Assembly: GCA_030695565.1 (NCBI GenBank)
Contig: JAUYRZ010000049.1
Location: 17,756-81,755 of the forward strand
Length of the DNA: 64,000 nt
Source: Archangium sp.
GTDB taxonomy: Bacteria; Myxococcota; Myxococcia; Myxococcales; Myxococcaceae
Reading direction: 5' to 3'
This document shows positions 51,202 to 59,882 of this stretch, piece by piece (positions within the stretch are counted from its first letter, which is position 1; each line of letters opens with the position of its first letter). The position numbers and the translations under genes are program-made. The notes under the pieces are model-generated. The model searched no databases. It was not told the origin of the DNA and saw only the letters and a list, made by a program, of their open reading frames with translations.

Positions 51202-52065
51202 ATGGAGCCGTTGCGTCGCCTTGCCGGCCAGGTGGATGACGTCGTGTATCGCGTGGAGCGCATGCTCCTGCTGCTGAGCCTGAGCATGATGACGGTGCTG
51301 GTGACGCTCGACGTCATTCAGCGCTCGTTCTCCCGCCAGGTGGGGAAGACCGAGGGCCTGTTGCTCTCGATTTTCTACACGAACCCCAGCGCAGAGCAGA
51401 CGGCCTTCGTGGTCGACGTGCTCGGCCCGGTGCTGTTCGCGGCGCTCGCGGCGTTGTTCTTCGTGCTCGCCACCCACTCCTCGAGGTCGATCCGGGCGGA
51501 GCGCGAGAAGCGGCCGCTGCCCGGGTTTGGCAAGTCGGTCGGCGTGGGCCTCGCCTTGTCGCTGGGCGCCGCCGTGTTCGTGAAGGCGCTGCTCTTCGTC
51601 TTCCCCTCCAGTGTTCCGGGCGCCCAGAAGTTCGCCCTGGGCTTCATGCTCTGGAGCGGCATGCTCGGCGCCTCGTTGGCCACCCGCACGCGGCGCCACA
51701 TCGTGCTCGACCCGATCAAGAAGAAGCTCGACGCCGCGACGCTCAAGCCGTTCTCGTTGCTCGGAGGCCTGCTGACCTTCGCGTTCTGCGCGTTCCTCGC
51801 AGCGCTGGGGCTCAAGCAGTTGATGGAGCAGTTCGGCGAGTGGGCCTCGGGCGACGGTATCGGCGTGTACGACGCGCTCCCCATTCCCCTCTGGGTCGTC
51901 ACGCTCGCCATCCCCGTCACCTTCAGCGTGATGGCGCTGCGCTTTCTGGGGCAGGGCATTCACGACTTCAAGTGGGGCCCGCCGAAGGGCGGCGCTGATG
52001 CCCACGGCATCGACCTGGAGGCGCTCGAGAAGGAGCAGCTCCCGCTCGACGGCGGTGCGCCATGA
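51202..52065 (+). CDS. dctQ: TRAP transporter small permease, DctQ family
   Basis: A 287-residue membrane protein, longer than typical DctQ (about 160-200). It starts with the amphipathic DDVVYRVERMLLLLSLSMMT then VLVTLDVIQRSFSRQ, and ends with the conserved VVTLAIPVTFSVMALRFLGQ. An extra pair of helices with a soluble loop (residues about 70-150) accounts for the length. LASLATRTRRHIVLDPIKKK is the R-x-H-I/V-x-x-D region of the family. It lies 21 bases after dctP and overlaps dctM by 4. Confidence 0.87.
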   Translation: MEPLRRLAGQVDDVVYRVERMLLLLSLSMMTVLVTLDVIQRSFSRQVGKTEGLLLSIFYTNPSAEQTAFVVDVLGPVLFAALAALFFVLATHSSRSIRAEREKRPLPGFGKSVGVGLALSLGAAVFVKALLFVFPSSVPGAQKFALGFMLWSGMLGASLATRTRRHIVLDPIKKKLDAATLKPFSLLGGLLTFAFCAFLAALGLKQLMEQFGEWASGDGIGVYDALPIPLWVVTLAIPVTFSVMALRFLGQGIHDFKWGPPKGGADAHGIDLEALEKEQLPLDGGAP

Positions 52066-53717
52066 TGTGGGCGCTCTACGCGCTGACCATCGCCCTGGCG
52101 ATCGGTGCCTATCGCAAGCGGAAGAAGGGGCTGGTGGTCTGGCTGGCGCTGCTGTCGGCGGCGTTCTTCCTCACCGGCAAGACCGCGTTCCTGGTGCTGG
52201 GCTTCATCTCCACCGCGCTGTTGCTCGGTCAGCCGCTGTTCGTATTGATGGGCAGCCTGGGCATGGCGTTGCTCGCCACCGTCTCGGGCCTCGCGTCGTT
52301 CGATGAGCAGGTGCTGGTGGTGCGCCGGTTGCTCGAGCTGGCCGGCAAAGAAGTGCTGCTGGCCATTCCGTTCTTCGTGGTGGCCGGCGAGCTGATGACC
52401 CAGGGCAGCCTCGCCCGGCGGCTCATCGAGTTCATGAAGGCGGCCTTCGGGTGGATCCCCGGCGGGCTCGCGGTCTCGGCGGTGGCCGGCTGCGTGTTCT
52501 TCGCGGCGATCTCCGGCAGCTCTCCGGTGACCGTGGTGGCCATCGGCTCGATCATGGTGCCGGCGCTGTTGAAGGCGAAGTACCCGGAGGACTTCTCCAT
52601 CGGCCTGCTCACCACCGCGGGCTCGCTGGGTATCCTCATTCCGCCGTCGATCCCGATGATCGTCTATTCGATCATGGTGTCGTCGGCGACGCCGGTGGAT
52701 CCCACCGATCTCTTCATCGCAGGCGTGGTGCCCGGGCTCTTCATCGGCGGCCTGTTGGCGGCGTATTCGATCACCCAGGGCATCCGCTTCAAGATTCCCC
52801 GCGAGCCCTTCAGCGCCGTGCGGTTGTGGGAGGCCACCCGCCAGGGCGTCTGGTCGTTGCTGCTGCCGGTGATCATCCTGGGCGGCATCTACTCGGGCAT
52901 CTTCACCGCCACCGAAGCGTCGGCCGTGTCGGTGGTCTACGCGCTGTCCGTCGAGTGGTTCATTCACCACGAGATGGATCGCAAGAAGCTGCTGCTGGTC
53001 GCGGAAGGCTCGATGACCGTGATGGGCAGCCTGCTGGTGATCATCGCGCTGGCGATCGTCCTCAACTACTTCCTCGTCGATCAGCAGGTGCCCGACCTGA
53101 TGGTCGAGTGGATGAAGACGCTCGAGCTGACGCCCACGAAGTTCCTCCTCGTGGTGAACGTGTTGTTGCTCGTGGTCGGCATGTTCATGGACATCATGAG
53201 CGCCATCTTGATCATCGCGCCGATGCTCGCCCCGATGGCCGCGGCCATGGGGATCAACCCCATTCACATGGGCATCATCTTCATCGTGAACCTCGAGATC
53301 GGCTACCTCACGCCGCCCGTCGGCCTGAACCTCTTCGTGTCGAGCTCGCTCTTCAAGAAGGGCCTGGGCTTCGTGGTGCGCGCCGTGCTCCCCACCGTCA
53401 CCATCATGCTGTTGAGCCTCGCGGTCATCACCTGGGTCCCGTGGATGTCGCTGGGCCTGGTCGAGGCGCTCAAGAAGAAGCCTGAGCCGGTGCAGCAAAC
53501 GACGACCATCACGACCGACGCTCCCCCCGCGAGTGATGCGGGCGTGAAGAGCCTCGCTGAGATGATGCGAGAGGCGAAGAACCGGGCAGATGGGGGGGCC
53601 CCTGCTCCCGCGCCGGAGACCCGCGTGAAGAGCCTCGAAGAGCTGATGCGCGAGGCGCGGGAAAAGAAGGCGGCAGAAGCGGTGCCCGTCGTCACGGAGC
53701 CCGACGCCGGCAGCTGA
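52062..53717 (+). CDS. dctM: TRAP transporter large permease, DctM family, with C-terminal repeat tail
   Basis: A 551-residue membrane protein, against about 430 for usual DctM. The core shows SAVAGCVFFAAISGSSPVTV, IGLLTTAGSLGILIPPSIPM and LEIGYLTPPVGLNLFVSSSL, the conserved transport segments. Two extra helices precede the core. After the last helix a 75-residue cytoplasmic tail carries two copies of a helical unit, VKSLAEMMREAKNRADG and VKSLEELMREAREKKAA, joined by an Ala/Pro linker. With tatT, dctP and dctQ it makes a complete secondary TRAP importer. Confidence 0.9.
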   Translation: MMWALYALTIALAIGAYRKRKKGLVVWLALLSAAFFLTGKTAFLVLGFISTALLLGQPLFVLMGSLGMALLATVSGLASFDEQVLVVRRLLELAGKEVLLAIPFFVVAGELMTQGSLARRLIEFMKAAFGWIPGGLAVSAVAGCVFFAAISGSSPVTVVAIGSIMVPALLKAKYPEDFSIGLLTTAGSLGILIPPSIPMIVYSIMVSSATPVDPTDLFIAGVVPGLFIGGLLAAYSITQGIRFKIPREPFSAVRLWEATRQGVWSLLLPVIILGGIYSGIFTATEASAVSVVYALSVEWFIHHEMDRKKLLLVAEGSMTVMGSLLVIIALAIVLNYFLVDQQVPDLMVEWMKTLELTPTKFLLVVNVLLLVVGMFMDIMSAILIIAPMLAPMAAAMGINPIHMGIIFIVNLEIGYLTPPVGLNLFVSSSLFKKGLGFVVRAVLPTVTIMLLSLAVITWVPWMSLGLVEALKKKPEPVQQTTTITTDAPPASDAGVKSLAEMMREAKNRADGGAPAPAPETRVKSLEELMREAREKKAAEAVPVVTEPDAGS

Positions 53718-53753
53718 TGTCTCACCAGGCCGGGCCCGGGTGTCCAACGGGCC

Positions 53754-55583
53754 ATGCGCAGGCTCACTCCCCTCGTGTTGTTCCTCCTGGTGTCTGGCTG
53801 TGACCCCGTGCGGCTCCCCGATCCGGTGATCGGAGGAGGGGGAGGAGGGGGCGGGTTCTTCGTTTCAGACGGCGGCGGCGGTGCGGGCGGCGGCAGTGGT
53901 GGTCCGAACTTCTGCGGGGCAGCACAAGAGCAGGGCGTCACCGAAGAGGGCCCGGCGCCCGCGGCGATCACCGGCGGCACCATGGTGGCCCTGCGCGGCG
54001 GTGGTTTCGTGGTGGCCGACCCCGATCGTGCGCGGGTGTGGCTGGTCTCCTCCGACTTTCAGACCATCCGCTCCATCCCCTTGGCCGCGAGCGACGAGCC
54101 GGGCCGCGTGATCGAAGGCGCCGATGGTCTCGCCTATGTCTCACTGCGCAGAGCCCATCAGCTCGCCGAGATCGACTTCACCACCGGAGCGCTGCGCAGA
54201 CTGCCTTCCTGCGAGCTGCCTCGCGGCCTGGCCTGGCGCGCGGCCGATTCACGACTGGTCGTCGCCTGCCTCGGCGGTGCGATCGAGACGATCGATCCAG
54301 TCACGGCCACCCGCACCCCGCTGATCACCTCGACCCGGCTGAACGATCTTCGCGACGTGGTGGTGGATGGTGCGCGCCTGCTGGTCACGGAGCTGCGCAG
54401 CGCCGCGGTCTGGGCCATCGCCGCCGACGGCACCGTCTCCGCGCTCGCCAGCGAGCCCCTGTTCGAGCTCGAGCCGCACGTGGCGTGGCGGGCGATCGCC
54501 AAACCGGGCGGAGGCGCCGCGATCGTCCGCCAGCGGCACCGCACCTCCACGCTGCCTGATGCTTCGAATTGTTCGGCCTACGGCGGCTTCGCGACCGACG
54601 TGCGCAGCAGCGGTGGGGGCGCGGGCTCAGGCGGGCTGCGCAACGTGGTGCAGAGCGAGCTGCTCACGGTGAGCGGAACCTCGAGCCTTCGCACCCCTCT
54701 CAGCGACGCCTTCTTCGCGGTGGTGCTGCCGGTCGACGTGGCGGTCTCCTCCAGTGGGCGGGTGGCGATCGTCTCGGCGGGCACGGGCTTCGTCACGTTG
54801 CTCGAGCCCGGCCAGCGACGCGACCTGCACGTCGCCGCACGGGGCGTCGACACGCAGCTCACCTCGGTGGTCTTCGCGGGTGAGTCGGCGATCGTCTTCA
54901 CGCGTGAGCCGGCGGCGCTCTTCGAAGTGCGCACCGATGGCGTGGTGCAGCAGCGCGCGGTGCTCGGGGGCGGCGCCAGCATCTCCACCGGTCACGAGCT
55001 GTTTCACCGCGCCACGCCCGCCAACGTCGCCTGCGCTTCGTGCCACCCGGAAGCGGGCGAAGACGGCCACACCTGGCCCTTCTTCGAAGGCGCTCGTCGC
55101 ACGCCCACGCTGCGCGGCGGCATTGGCGGTACGGCGCCCTTTCACTGGGTGGGCGACATGACCGACATGAACACGTTGATGGGCAACGTGATGAGCGTGC
55201 GCATGCGCGGGCCGGCGCTCACCCTCGAGGGCGTGCAGTCGGTGGAAGACTGGTTGCACCTGCAGGCTGCGGTGCCCGCGCCTTCACTCGACGCGGCGGC
55301 CAAAACCCGTGGAGAAGCGGTGTTCGCCGAGACCGGGTGCCGGGGGTGTCACGTGGGCGCGCAGGGCACCAACAACGCGACGCTCGACGTGGGCACGGGC
55401 CTCGCGCTCCAGGTACCGCGCCTGGTGGAGTTCGCGTGGCGAGGCCCCTGGTTCCACGACGGCCGCATGCAGACGCTGGAAGACAGGTTCGCGCCGTCAG
55501 CGGGTGGGGTGATGCACGGAGACACCGCCTCGCTCTCCGCGGCCCAGCGGGCGGATCTGCTGGTCTACCTGCAGTCGCGCTGA
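53754..55583 (+). CDS. Lipoprotein with propeller and two-haem cytochrome c domain
   Basis: A 609-residue lipoprotein (MRRLTPLVLFLLVSGC). A long Gly-rich linker (GGGGGGGGFF) leads to a propeller of about 350 residues (e.g. GLAYVSLRRAHQLAEIDFTT). The C-terminal 200 residues resemble di-haem cytochrome c peroxidase-like proteins, with haem sites PANVACASCHPEAGEDGHTW and FAETGCRGCHVGAQGTNNAT. GPWFHDGRMQTLEDRFAPSA matches the segment after the second haem. The substrate is unknown; location is the cell envelope. It follows dctM by 36 bases and may share its transcript. Confidence 0.8.
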   Translation: MRRLTPLVLFLLVSGCDPVRLPDPVIGGGGGGGGFFVSDGGGGAGGGSGGPNFCGAAQEQGVTEEGPAPAAITGGTMVALRGGGFVVADPDRARVWLVSSDFQTIRSIPLAASDEPGRVIEGADGLAYVSLRRAHQLAEIDFTTGALRRLPSCELPRGLAWRAADSRLVVACLGGAIETIDPVTATRTPLITSTRLNDLRDVVVDGARLLVTELRSAAVWAIAADGTVSALASEPLFELEPHVAWRAIAKPGGGAAIVRQRHRTSTLPDASNCSAYGGFATDVRSSGGGAGSGGLRNVVQSELLTVSGTSSLRTPLSDAFFAVVLPVDVAVSSSGRVAIVSAGTGFVTLLEPGQRRDLHVAARGVDTQLTSVVFAGESAIVFTREPAALFEVRTDGVVQQRAVLGGGASISTGHELFHRATPANVACASCHPEAGEDGHTWPFFEGARRTPTLRGGIGGTAPFHWVGDMTDMNTLMGNVMSVRMRGPALTLEGVQSVEDWLHLQAAVPAPSLDAAAKTRGEAVFAETGCRGCHVGAQGTNNATLDVGTGLALQVPRLVEFAWRGPWFHDGRMQTLEDRFAPSAGGVMHGDTASLSAAQRADLLVYLQSR

Positions 55584-55607
55584 CTGCGCAGGGTGGGGGG
55601 CACGGGG

Positions 55608-56054
55608 CTACAGCGCCCGCTCGAGCTCCCACGCGGCGACCTTGAAACCCGTCGTCTTGTAGAGGTCGCCCTCCGCACCTGCATCGGTGCGCAGCGTGGT
55701 GACCATCAACCGGCACCCGCGCGACTTGAGGTACGCCTCGCACTCTTTGATCAACCGTTCGCGAATGCCGTGTGCCCGCCACGCCGGCGCCACCGTGAGC
55801 GCCTCCAGCCGGCCGTGCTCTTCACCCGTCACCGGATGGGTGCCGCGCACCCGGGCGATCGCCGCTCCGATCGCCCGGCCATCGAAGTCAGCCACCAACA
55901 ACCCCTCCGGCTCCTCCGTCAGCGCGCGCTCCAACAGGCTCCGGTACGTCTCCATCCACCGGCTGCGAGCAGGGAAGCTGCGAACGGTCTCACCCTCGAG
56001 CGATTCGAGCACCGAGAGGTCTTGAACTTTCACGCGGCGGACGACGAGCGGCAT
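55608..56054 (-). CDS. GNAT family N-acetyltransferase
   Basis: A 148-residue GNAT enzyme beginning MPLVVRRVKVQDLSVLESLE. Motif A is GRLEALTVAPAWRAHGIRER then LIKECEAYLKSRG (R/Q-x-x-G-x-G/A acetyl-CoA loop, here R-A-H-G-I-R), and motif B is LMVTTLRTDAGAEGDLYKTT then GFKVAAWELERAL. The substrate is unknown. The gene is convergent with the cytochrome gene, 25 bases apart, and stands alone. Confidence 0.87.
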   Translation of the reverse strand: MPLVVRRVKVQDLSVLESLEGETVRSFPARSRWMETYRSLLERALTEEPEGLLVADFDGRAIGAAIARVRGTHPVTGEEHGRLEALTVAPAWRAHGIRERLIKECEAYLKSRGCRLMVTTLRTDAGAEGDLYKTTGFKVAAWELERAL

Positions 56055-56161
56055 GGCTGCGTTTGTTACCTGAACCCGGCGCCGGGCGATAAGCCTCCGT
56101 AATGACGTGGCGCGTCAGCACGCGTAGACATTCTGCCTACATTCGGCTACCTGCGCCCACC

Positions 56162-57064
56162 ATGAGAACGACACTGCTGGTGGGGCTGCTGTTCGTGGGT
56201 TGTGGGGTTGCCGAAGCCGAGCTGAACGACGTGGGCGCTGACGTCTCGTCTGAAGAAGGCGAGCTGGGTACCTCGACGCGCAGCTACGTGGTCCTCCGCC
56301 GTGACATCCGCCGCTGCGTGGCGCCGCTGTGTGGTGGCTACTGGGCGCACGACGTGAACCGCGCGACGCTCAACGAGCAGTACGTGAGCGCGCTCGACTT
56401 CTCCCGCTCCGACCTGCGCATGCCCGAAGACCAGGCCGACGTCACCGGCGCGGCCGACTTCGAAGTGGTGCTGTACGGCAAGCTCGGCCCCAAAGAAGCG
56501 CGCTTCAACACCCGCACCTTCATCGTCAGCAGCGCCTGGCGCGGCATGCCGGGGATCAAGTTCAACGAGCCCACCGACACCTTCTTCCGCGTCGAGGGCG
56601 CGAACATTCAGTGCATCACCGCGCCGTGCCCGTCGCTGCGCGCGACCAGGCTGCACACCACCACGAAGGTCCTCCACCACGACCTCGACGTGACCCGCGC
56701 GTCGGTGCCGCTGCTCGATCAGAACTGGCTGACCTTCCGCGTGATCGAGAAGGATGCGCTGGTGGCCGGCCGTTTCGTCGACGTGGGCCGGGAGAAGGTC
56801 CTCGATGCGAGCCAGGTGTTCGTGCACCTGCCTGACCAGACCCAGTCGTGCCCGCGCTACGCGCTCGCTCAGTGCCCGGCCGGCAAGGCCAACATCTTCA
56901 CCCGCAACGAGAACCGCTGCCAGGTGCCCGCGGGCTGCGCGATGTTCGGCACCTGCCGCTTCGTCACGCCCACCTGCACCGAGGGCTACAACCTCGTCTC
57001 GTGGCCGGGCGGTGCATACTCCTGCACCCAGCACGCGTGTGATCCCGCGTTCCTGCACGACTGA
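56162..57064 (+). CDS. Secreted lipoprotein, Cys-rich C-terminus (DUF6748-like)
   Basis: A 300-residue lipoprotein with lipobox MRTTLLVGLLFVGCGV. The segment YVVLRRDIRRCVAPLCGGYW followed by AHDVNRATLNEQYV is characteristic of a myxobacterial family of secreted proteins (I believe DUF6748; not verified). A second C-x-x-x-x-C part, NIQCITAPCPSLRATRLHT, has the same layout, so the protein is probably two related halves. The last 65 residues hold eight cysteines. No function is known. The ATG at 56162 is chosen for the signal peptide. Confidence 0.65.
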   Translation: MRTTLLVGLLFVGCGVAEAELNDVGADVSSEEGELGTSTRSYVVLRRDIRRCVAPLCGGYWAHDVNRATLNEQYVSALDFSRSDLRMPEDQADVTGAADFEVVLYGKLGPKEARFNTRTFIVSSAWRGMPGIKFNEPTDTFFRVEGANIQCITAPCPSLRATRLHTTTKVLHHDLDVTRASVPLLDQNWLTFRVIEKDALVAGRFVDVGREKVLDASQVFVHLPDQTQSCPRYALAQCPAGKANIFTRNENRCQVPAGCAMFGTCRFVTPTCTEGYNLVSWPGGAYSCTQHACDPAFLHD

Positions 57065-57153
57065 GTAGAACCGTTTGCGCCCGGGGTTGCTGGGTCGCTT
57101 CGCCTCGGCGCATCTTTCGCTTCGCTTCAGCTGCGCACGCCCAGCGTTCCGCT

Positions 57154-57184
57154 GGAGCGGCTCCGCTCCCGGGCCCTACGCCCG
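57154..57184. repeat. Two adjacent GC-rich hairpins
   Basis: GGAGCGG-CT-CCGCTCC (57154-57169) is followed at once by CGGGC-CCTAC-GCCCG (57170-57184). They lie in the 171-base gap before the LysM gene. No T-run follows on either strand, so a REP-like element is as likely as a terminator. Confidence 0.45.
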
Positions 57185-57235
57185 GTGTTGATTTCGAAGT
57201 AGCCTCCCCAGCGTCGACTTTCCCCGGAGCCCGCC

Positions 57236-58312
57236 ATGCCTGGCCGCATCGAATCGCCGATCATTCCGTCGCGCCCGCTTCCCTCCCGCACGCCTGCTTC
57301 GGTGACGATCAAGGCGGGTGACTCGCTCTCGAAGGTCGCTCAGCGCGCCGGGGTCAGCCTGGCGGCGCTGGTCGAGGCCAACGCGGGCAAGTACCCGAAG
57401 CTGGCCGCCAACCCGAACGCGATTCAAGTCGGGTGGACGCTCACCATCCCCGGTGCGAACGGTCAGACGGCCGTCGCGCCCACCGTGCCCCAGACACCCG
57501 CGGGAGCCCCGGGTTGGCAGGCCGGCAACACCGCGCAGACCGCCCAGGTCGGCACCACCACCCGCCCCAACGACTTCGGCGCGAAGCTGGCCGCGGGTGG
57601 CGCGCAGGCGATCGAGCTGCGCATGAAGCAGCACGCCGACGGCATCGAGAAGACCGGCATCGGCAAGTACTTCGGCGATCACTCCTCGTGGAAGAAGATG
57701 AGCACGGCCGACAAGGAGCAGTGGATCAAGGACAACGCCAAGCCGGGCGTGACGCCTCCTTCGGCCAGCAGCGTGAAAGAAAGCAGCTGCATCGGCTGGG
57801 CGCTGGAGAACGTCGGCGCGGCCTATGCGGCAGCCGGAAAGTCAGAGCGCTGGGCCGAGATCCAGCGCCACGTGGTGGCCAACGGCTCGAAGGGCACCGA
57901 GCTCGCCAAGGAGCTCAAGAAAGACGGCTGGCAGTCGATCTACTGGAACCCCGACGCGAAGAACCCGGACGACGGCAACGCCGAACACTCGTTCTCCGCC
58001 GTGCAGGTCGGCCGCGGCAAGGGCTACTACGGCGTGGCGGTCGACGCGCAGGTGACCAACTACCGGCCCACCGAAGGCAAGGGCACCAAGCAGGACATGT
58101 CGGGCATCGAGCGTCTGCGCGAGGTGCCGTTCTTCTTTGGTCTCGCCAAGGGCGGCATGCACACCTTCGTCGGCCGTCAGGGCGAGGTGAACGAGTTCCA
58201 CTGGGCTGAGATGCCCAACTCGACCAACGCCATCGAGCAGACCCCCCTCGAGAAGTTCGGCTGGAACTCAGGGTTGATCATGGTGCCGCCGGGCACCTGG
58301 CCCACGAAGTAA
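57236..58312 (+). CDS. LysM protein with C-terminal Cys/His domain, no signal peptide
   Basis: A 358-residue protein. The LysM domain is SVTIKAGDSLSKVAQRAGVS then LAALVEAN and NAIQVGWTLTIPG (residues about 22-78). An Ala/Thr/Pro linker and a C-terminal domain from residue 115 follow. That domain has VKESSCIGWALENVGAAYAA and, later, GGMHTFVGRQGEVNEFHWAE, a spacing that could be a Cys-His active site, though no named peptidase fits. The N-terminus MPGRIESPIIPSRPLPSRTP has no hydrophobic segment, so Sec export is unlikely. The ribosome site GGAG precedes the ATG. Confidence 0.7.
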   Translation: MPGRIESPIIPSRPLPSRTPASVTIKAGDSLSKVAQRAGVSLAALVEANAGKYPKLAANPNAIQVGWTLTIPGANGQTAVAPTVPQTPAGAPGWQAGNTAQTAQVGTTTRPNDFGAKLAAGGAQAIELRMKQHADGIEKTGIGKYFGDHSSWKKMSTADKEQWIKDNAKPGVTPPSASSVKESSCIGWALENVGAAYAAAGKSERWAEIQRHVVANGSKGTELAKELKKDGWQSIYWNPDAKNPDDGNAEHSFSAVQVGRGKGYYGVAVDAQVTNYRPTEGKGTKQDMSGIERLREVPFFFGLAKGGMHTFVGRQGEVNEFHWAEMPNSTNAIEQTPLEKFGWNSGLIMVPPGTWPTK

Positions 58313-58338
58313 TCCTCGCCACCTCACCACCTCAACAC

Positions 58339-58860
58339 CTACCTCCCTCTCCCCGAGGGCCCCGAGGGCCCCGAGGGGGAGAGGGTCGGGGAGAGGGCGT
58401 GCCAATCGAGGATGGATCGCGGCTCACAGCGATCATCCACGGCGAGATTGAGCGCACTCAGCCGCTCCATCAGCGCATTGGTCTCGTCCGCGGGAAGCTT
58501 GTTGGGCCCGATAATCCGCTGACAGAAAAACGTCCGGCACCCGAGCGGCCTGTCCTCGTACACCGTGCACCGTTTCCCCCCGGCATCGAGGAACGGGCAC
58601 CCACCATCCGCCCGTGCCGCAGGCAACGCGCGCCGATCCCGAGCCAATCGCGCCTCGAGCACCTTCCACTCGCTGGGCCACAACCACGGCGGCCTCTTCG
58701 TCGTCGCCAGCTGACAACACTCCGACGTACCCGGGCACGAGTGCCGCGCCCACGCTGCGCTGCCCTGCCGCAACACCGCGCGCGTCTCGGTCGCCGCCCG
58801 TTGCCAGGCGACCTTGATTTCCGCGTCGGTGCGTTCTTCGTCAGGTAGCTTCATGGTCAT
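58339..58860 (-). CDS. YkgJ family cysteine-cluster protein
   Basis: A 173-residue cytoplasmic protein. Metal-site cysteines are in CPGTSECCQLATTKRPPWLW, GGCPFLDAGGKRCTVYEDRP and LGCRTFFCQ, the YkgJ (zinc- or iron-chelating) pattern. The last 20 residues (LSPTLSPSGPSGPSGRGR) are encoded by the palindromic intergenic repeat and are not part of the family fold. The start at 58860 overlaps the divergent gene's start by about eight bases; an ATG two codons in (58854) is an alternative. Confidence 0.82.
   Translation of the reverse strand: MTMKLPDEERTDAEIKVAWQRAATETRAVLRQGSAAWARHSCPGTSECCQLATTKRPPWLWPSEWKVLEARLARDRRALPAARADGGCPFLDAGGKRCTVYEDRPLGCRTFFCQRIIGPNKLPADETNALMERLSALNLAVDDRCEPRSILDWHALSPTLSPSGPSGPSGRGR
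58343..58397. repeat. Palindromic repeat forming the 3' end of the YkgJ gene
   Basis: CTCCCTCTCCCCGAGGGCCC, two GAGGGCCCC iterations, then GGGGGAGAGGGTCGGGGAGA GGG. It lies between two convergent genes and replaces the natural C-terminus of the YkgJ protein, whose stop codon sits within it. Confidence 0.7.
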
Positions 58861-59878
58861 GCAACCAGGTTTCGGTGGAGCTCAATCCGGCGGAGCGCAG
58901 TGTGCCCTTCATGCCGGCTTCAGCGCGAACTTCGTCTGCGCGCGGTGCGGCAACTTCATGTGCGCGGGGTGCGCGGCCAACGGGAGCGAGACCCAGTGCC
59001 CGACCTGCCGGCAGTTGAACCCCGTCGGGTTTCCCTACGACGGCAACGCCGACTTGAGCACGTTGTTCAGCCACGTCACCGACAGCTTCCAGCGCGAGCT
59101 GGCCATGTGCGTGGTGGGCGTGTTGATCTTCTTCGCGTTCATCTTCGGCGGAGGTCTCGTCGCGAACGTCATCAACAGCATCATCACCACCATCATCGGC
59201 CTCGAGTTCGACCCCGCGAACCCGATGCGCAACCTGGGTGGCTTCGCCGCCAACCTGGTGCTCAGCCAGATCGTGGGCACCTTCGTGAACGTGGCGGTGC
59301 AGGGCGTGGCGCTGGTCGGGCTCTACCGCGTGTTGATCGACGTGCTGGTGGGCAAGAAGGCCGATCTCGCGCGCATGTTCAGCCAGCTTCATCTGTTGCC
59401 TCAGTACCTGGTGATGCAGCTGATCCTCCTGCTCGTCGTGAGCGTCCCCACCTTGCTCTACTTCGGCATCGTCGGCGTGGTGGGGGCCCGGTTGATCGGC
59501 GTCGACTGGAACCACCTGTCCAACTTCCGCGCGGAGAAGCTGCTGAACCCCGCATTGTTCGGTTTGTTCGGTGGAAGCCTGATGCTCTTCATGGTGGCGA
59601 TGGTGGTGCTGCTGCCGCTGAGCCTGTTCGGCCTGCCCGAGTTGATCGTCGGTCAGTGCGGCCCGGTGGAGGCGCTCAGGCGCGCCTGGTTGCTGGGTGA
59701 GGGGCAGCGCCTGCGCCTCTTCGGCTACTCGTTCGTCGCGGGGCTGGTGACGATGGCCGGCATGCTCGCGTGCGGCGTGGGCCTCATCTTCGCGATGCCC
59801 GTCGCATACATGCTGCTGCTCGCGTTGTTCCTGGCGTTGCGGCGGAGCTCTTCGCTGCCCCCCGCGATGCACACCTGA
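58853..59878 (+). CDS. Membrane protein with N-terminal B-box-like zinc finger
   Basis: A 341-residue protein. The N-terminus has CALHAGFSANFVCARCGNFM then CAGCAANGSETQCPTC, a B-box/zinc-ribbon arrangement of Cys and one His. About six membrane helices follow (e.g. ELAMCVVGVLIFFAFIFGGG and LIFAMPVAYMLLLALFLALR), with a central GQCGPVEALRRAWLLGEGQR segment like that of DUF975-type membrane proteins. The function is unknown. The ATG at 58853 and one at 58859 are both possible; the gene shares its start region with the divergent YkgJ gene. Confidence 0.72.
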   Translation: MVMQPGFGGAQSGGAQCALHAGFSANFVCARCGNFMCAGCAANGSETQCPTCRQLNPVGFPYDGNADLSTLFSHVTDSFQRELAMCVVGVLIFFAFIFGGGLVANVINSIITTIIGLEFDPANPMRNLGGFAANLVLSQIVGTFVNVAVQGVALVGLYRVLIDVLVGKKADLARMFSQLHLLPQYLVMQLILLLVVSVPTLLYFGIVGVVGARLIGVDWNHLSNFRAEKLLNPALFGLFGGSLMLFMVAMVVLLPLSLFGLPELIVGQCGPVEALRRAWLLGEGQRLRLFGYSFVAGLVTMAGMLACGVGLIFAMPVAYMLLLALFLALRRSSSLPPAMHT

Positions 59879-59882
59879 AGTT

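Noticed and set aside
50179..53747. Two long minus-strand frames (608 and 595 codons) opposite the TRAP operon
   Set aside because: Both are His/Asp/Arg-rich shadows of dctP, dctQ and dctM, which have unmistakable family motifs.
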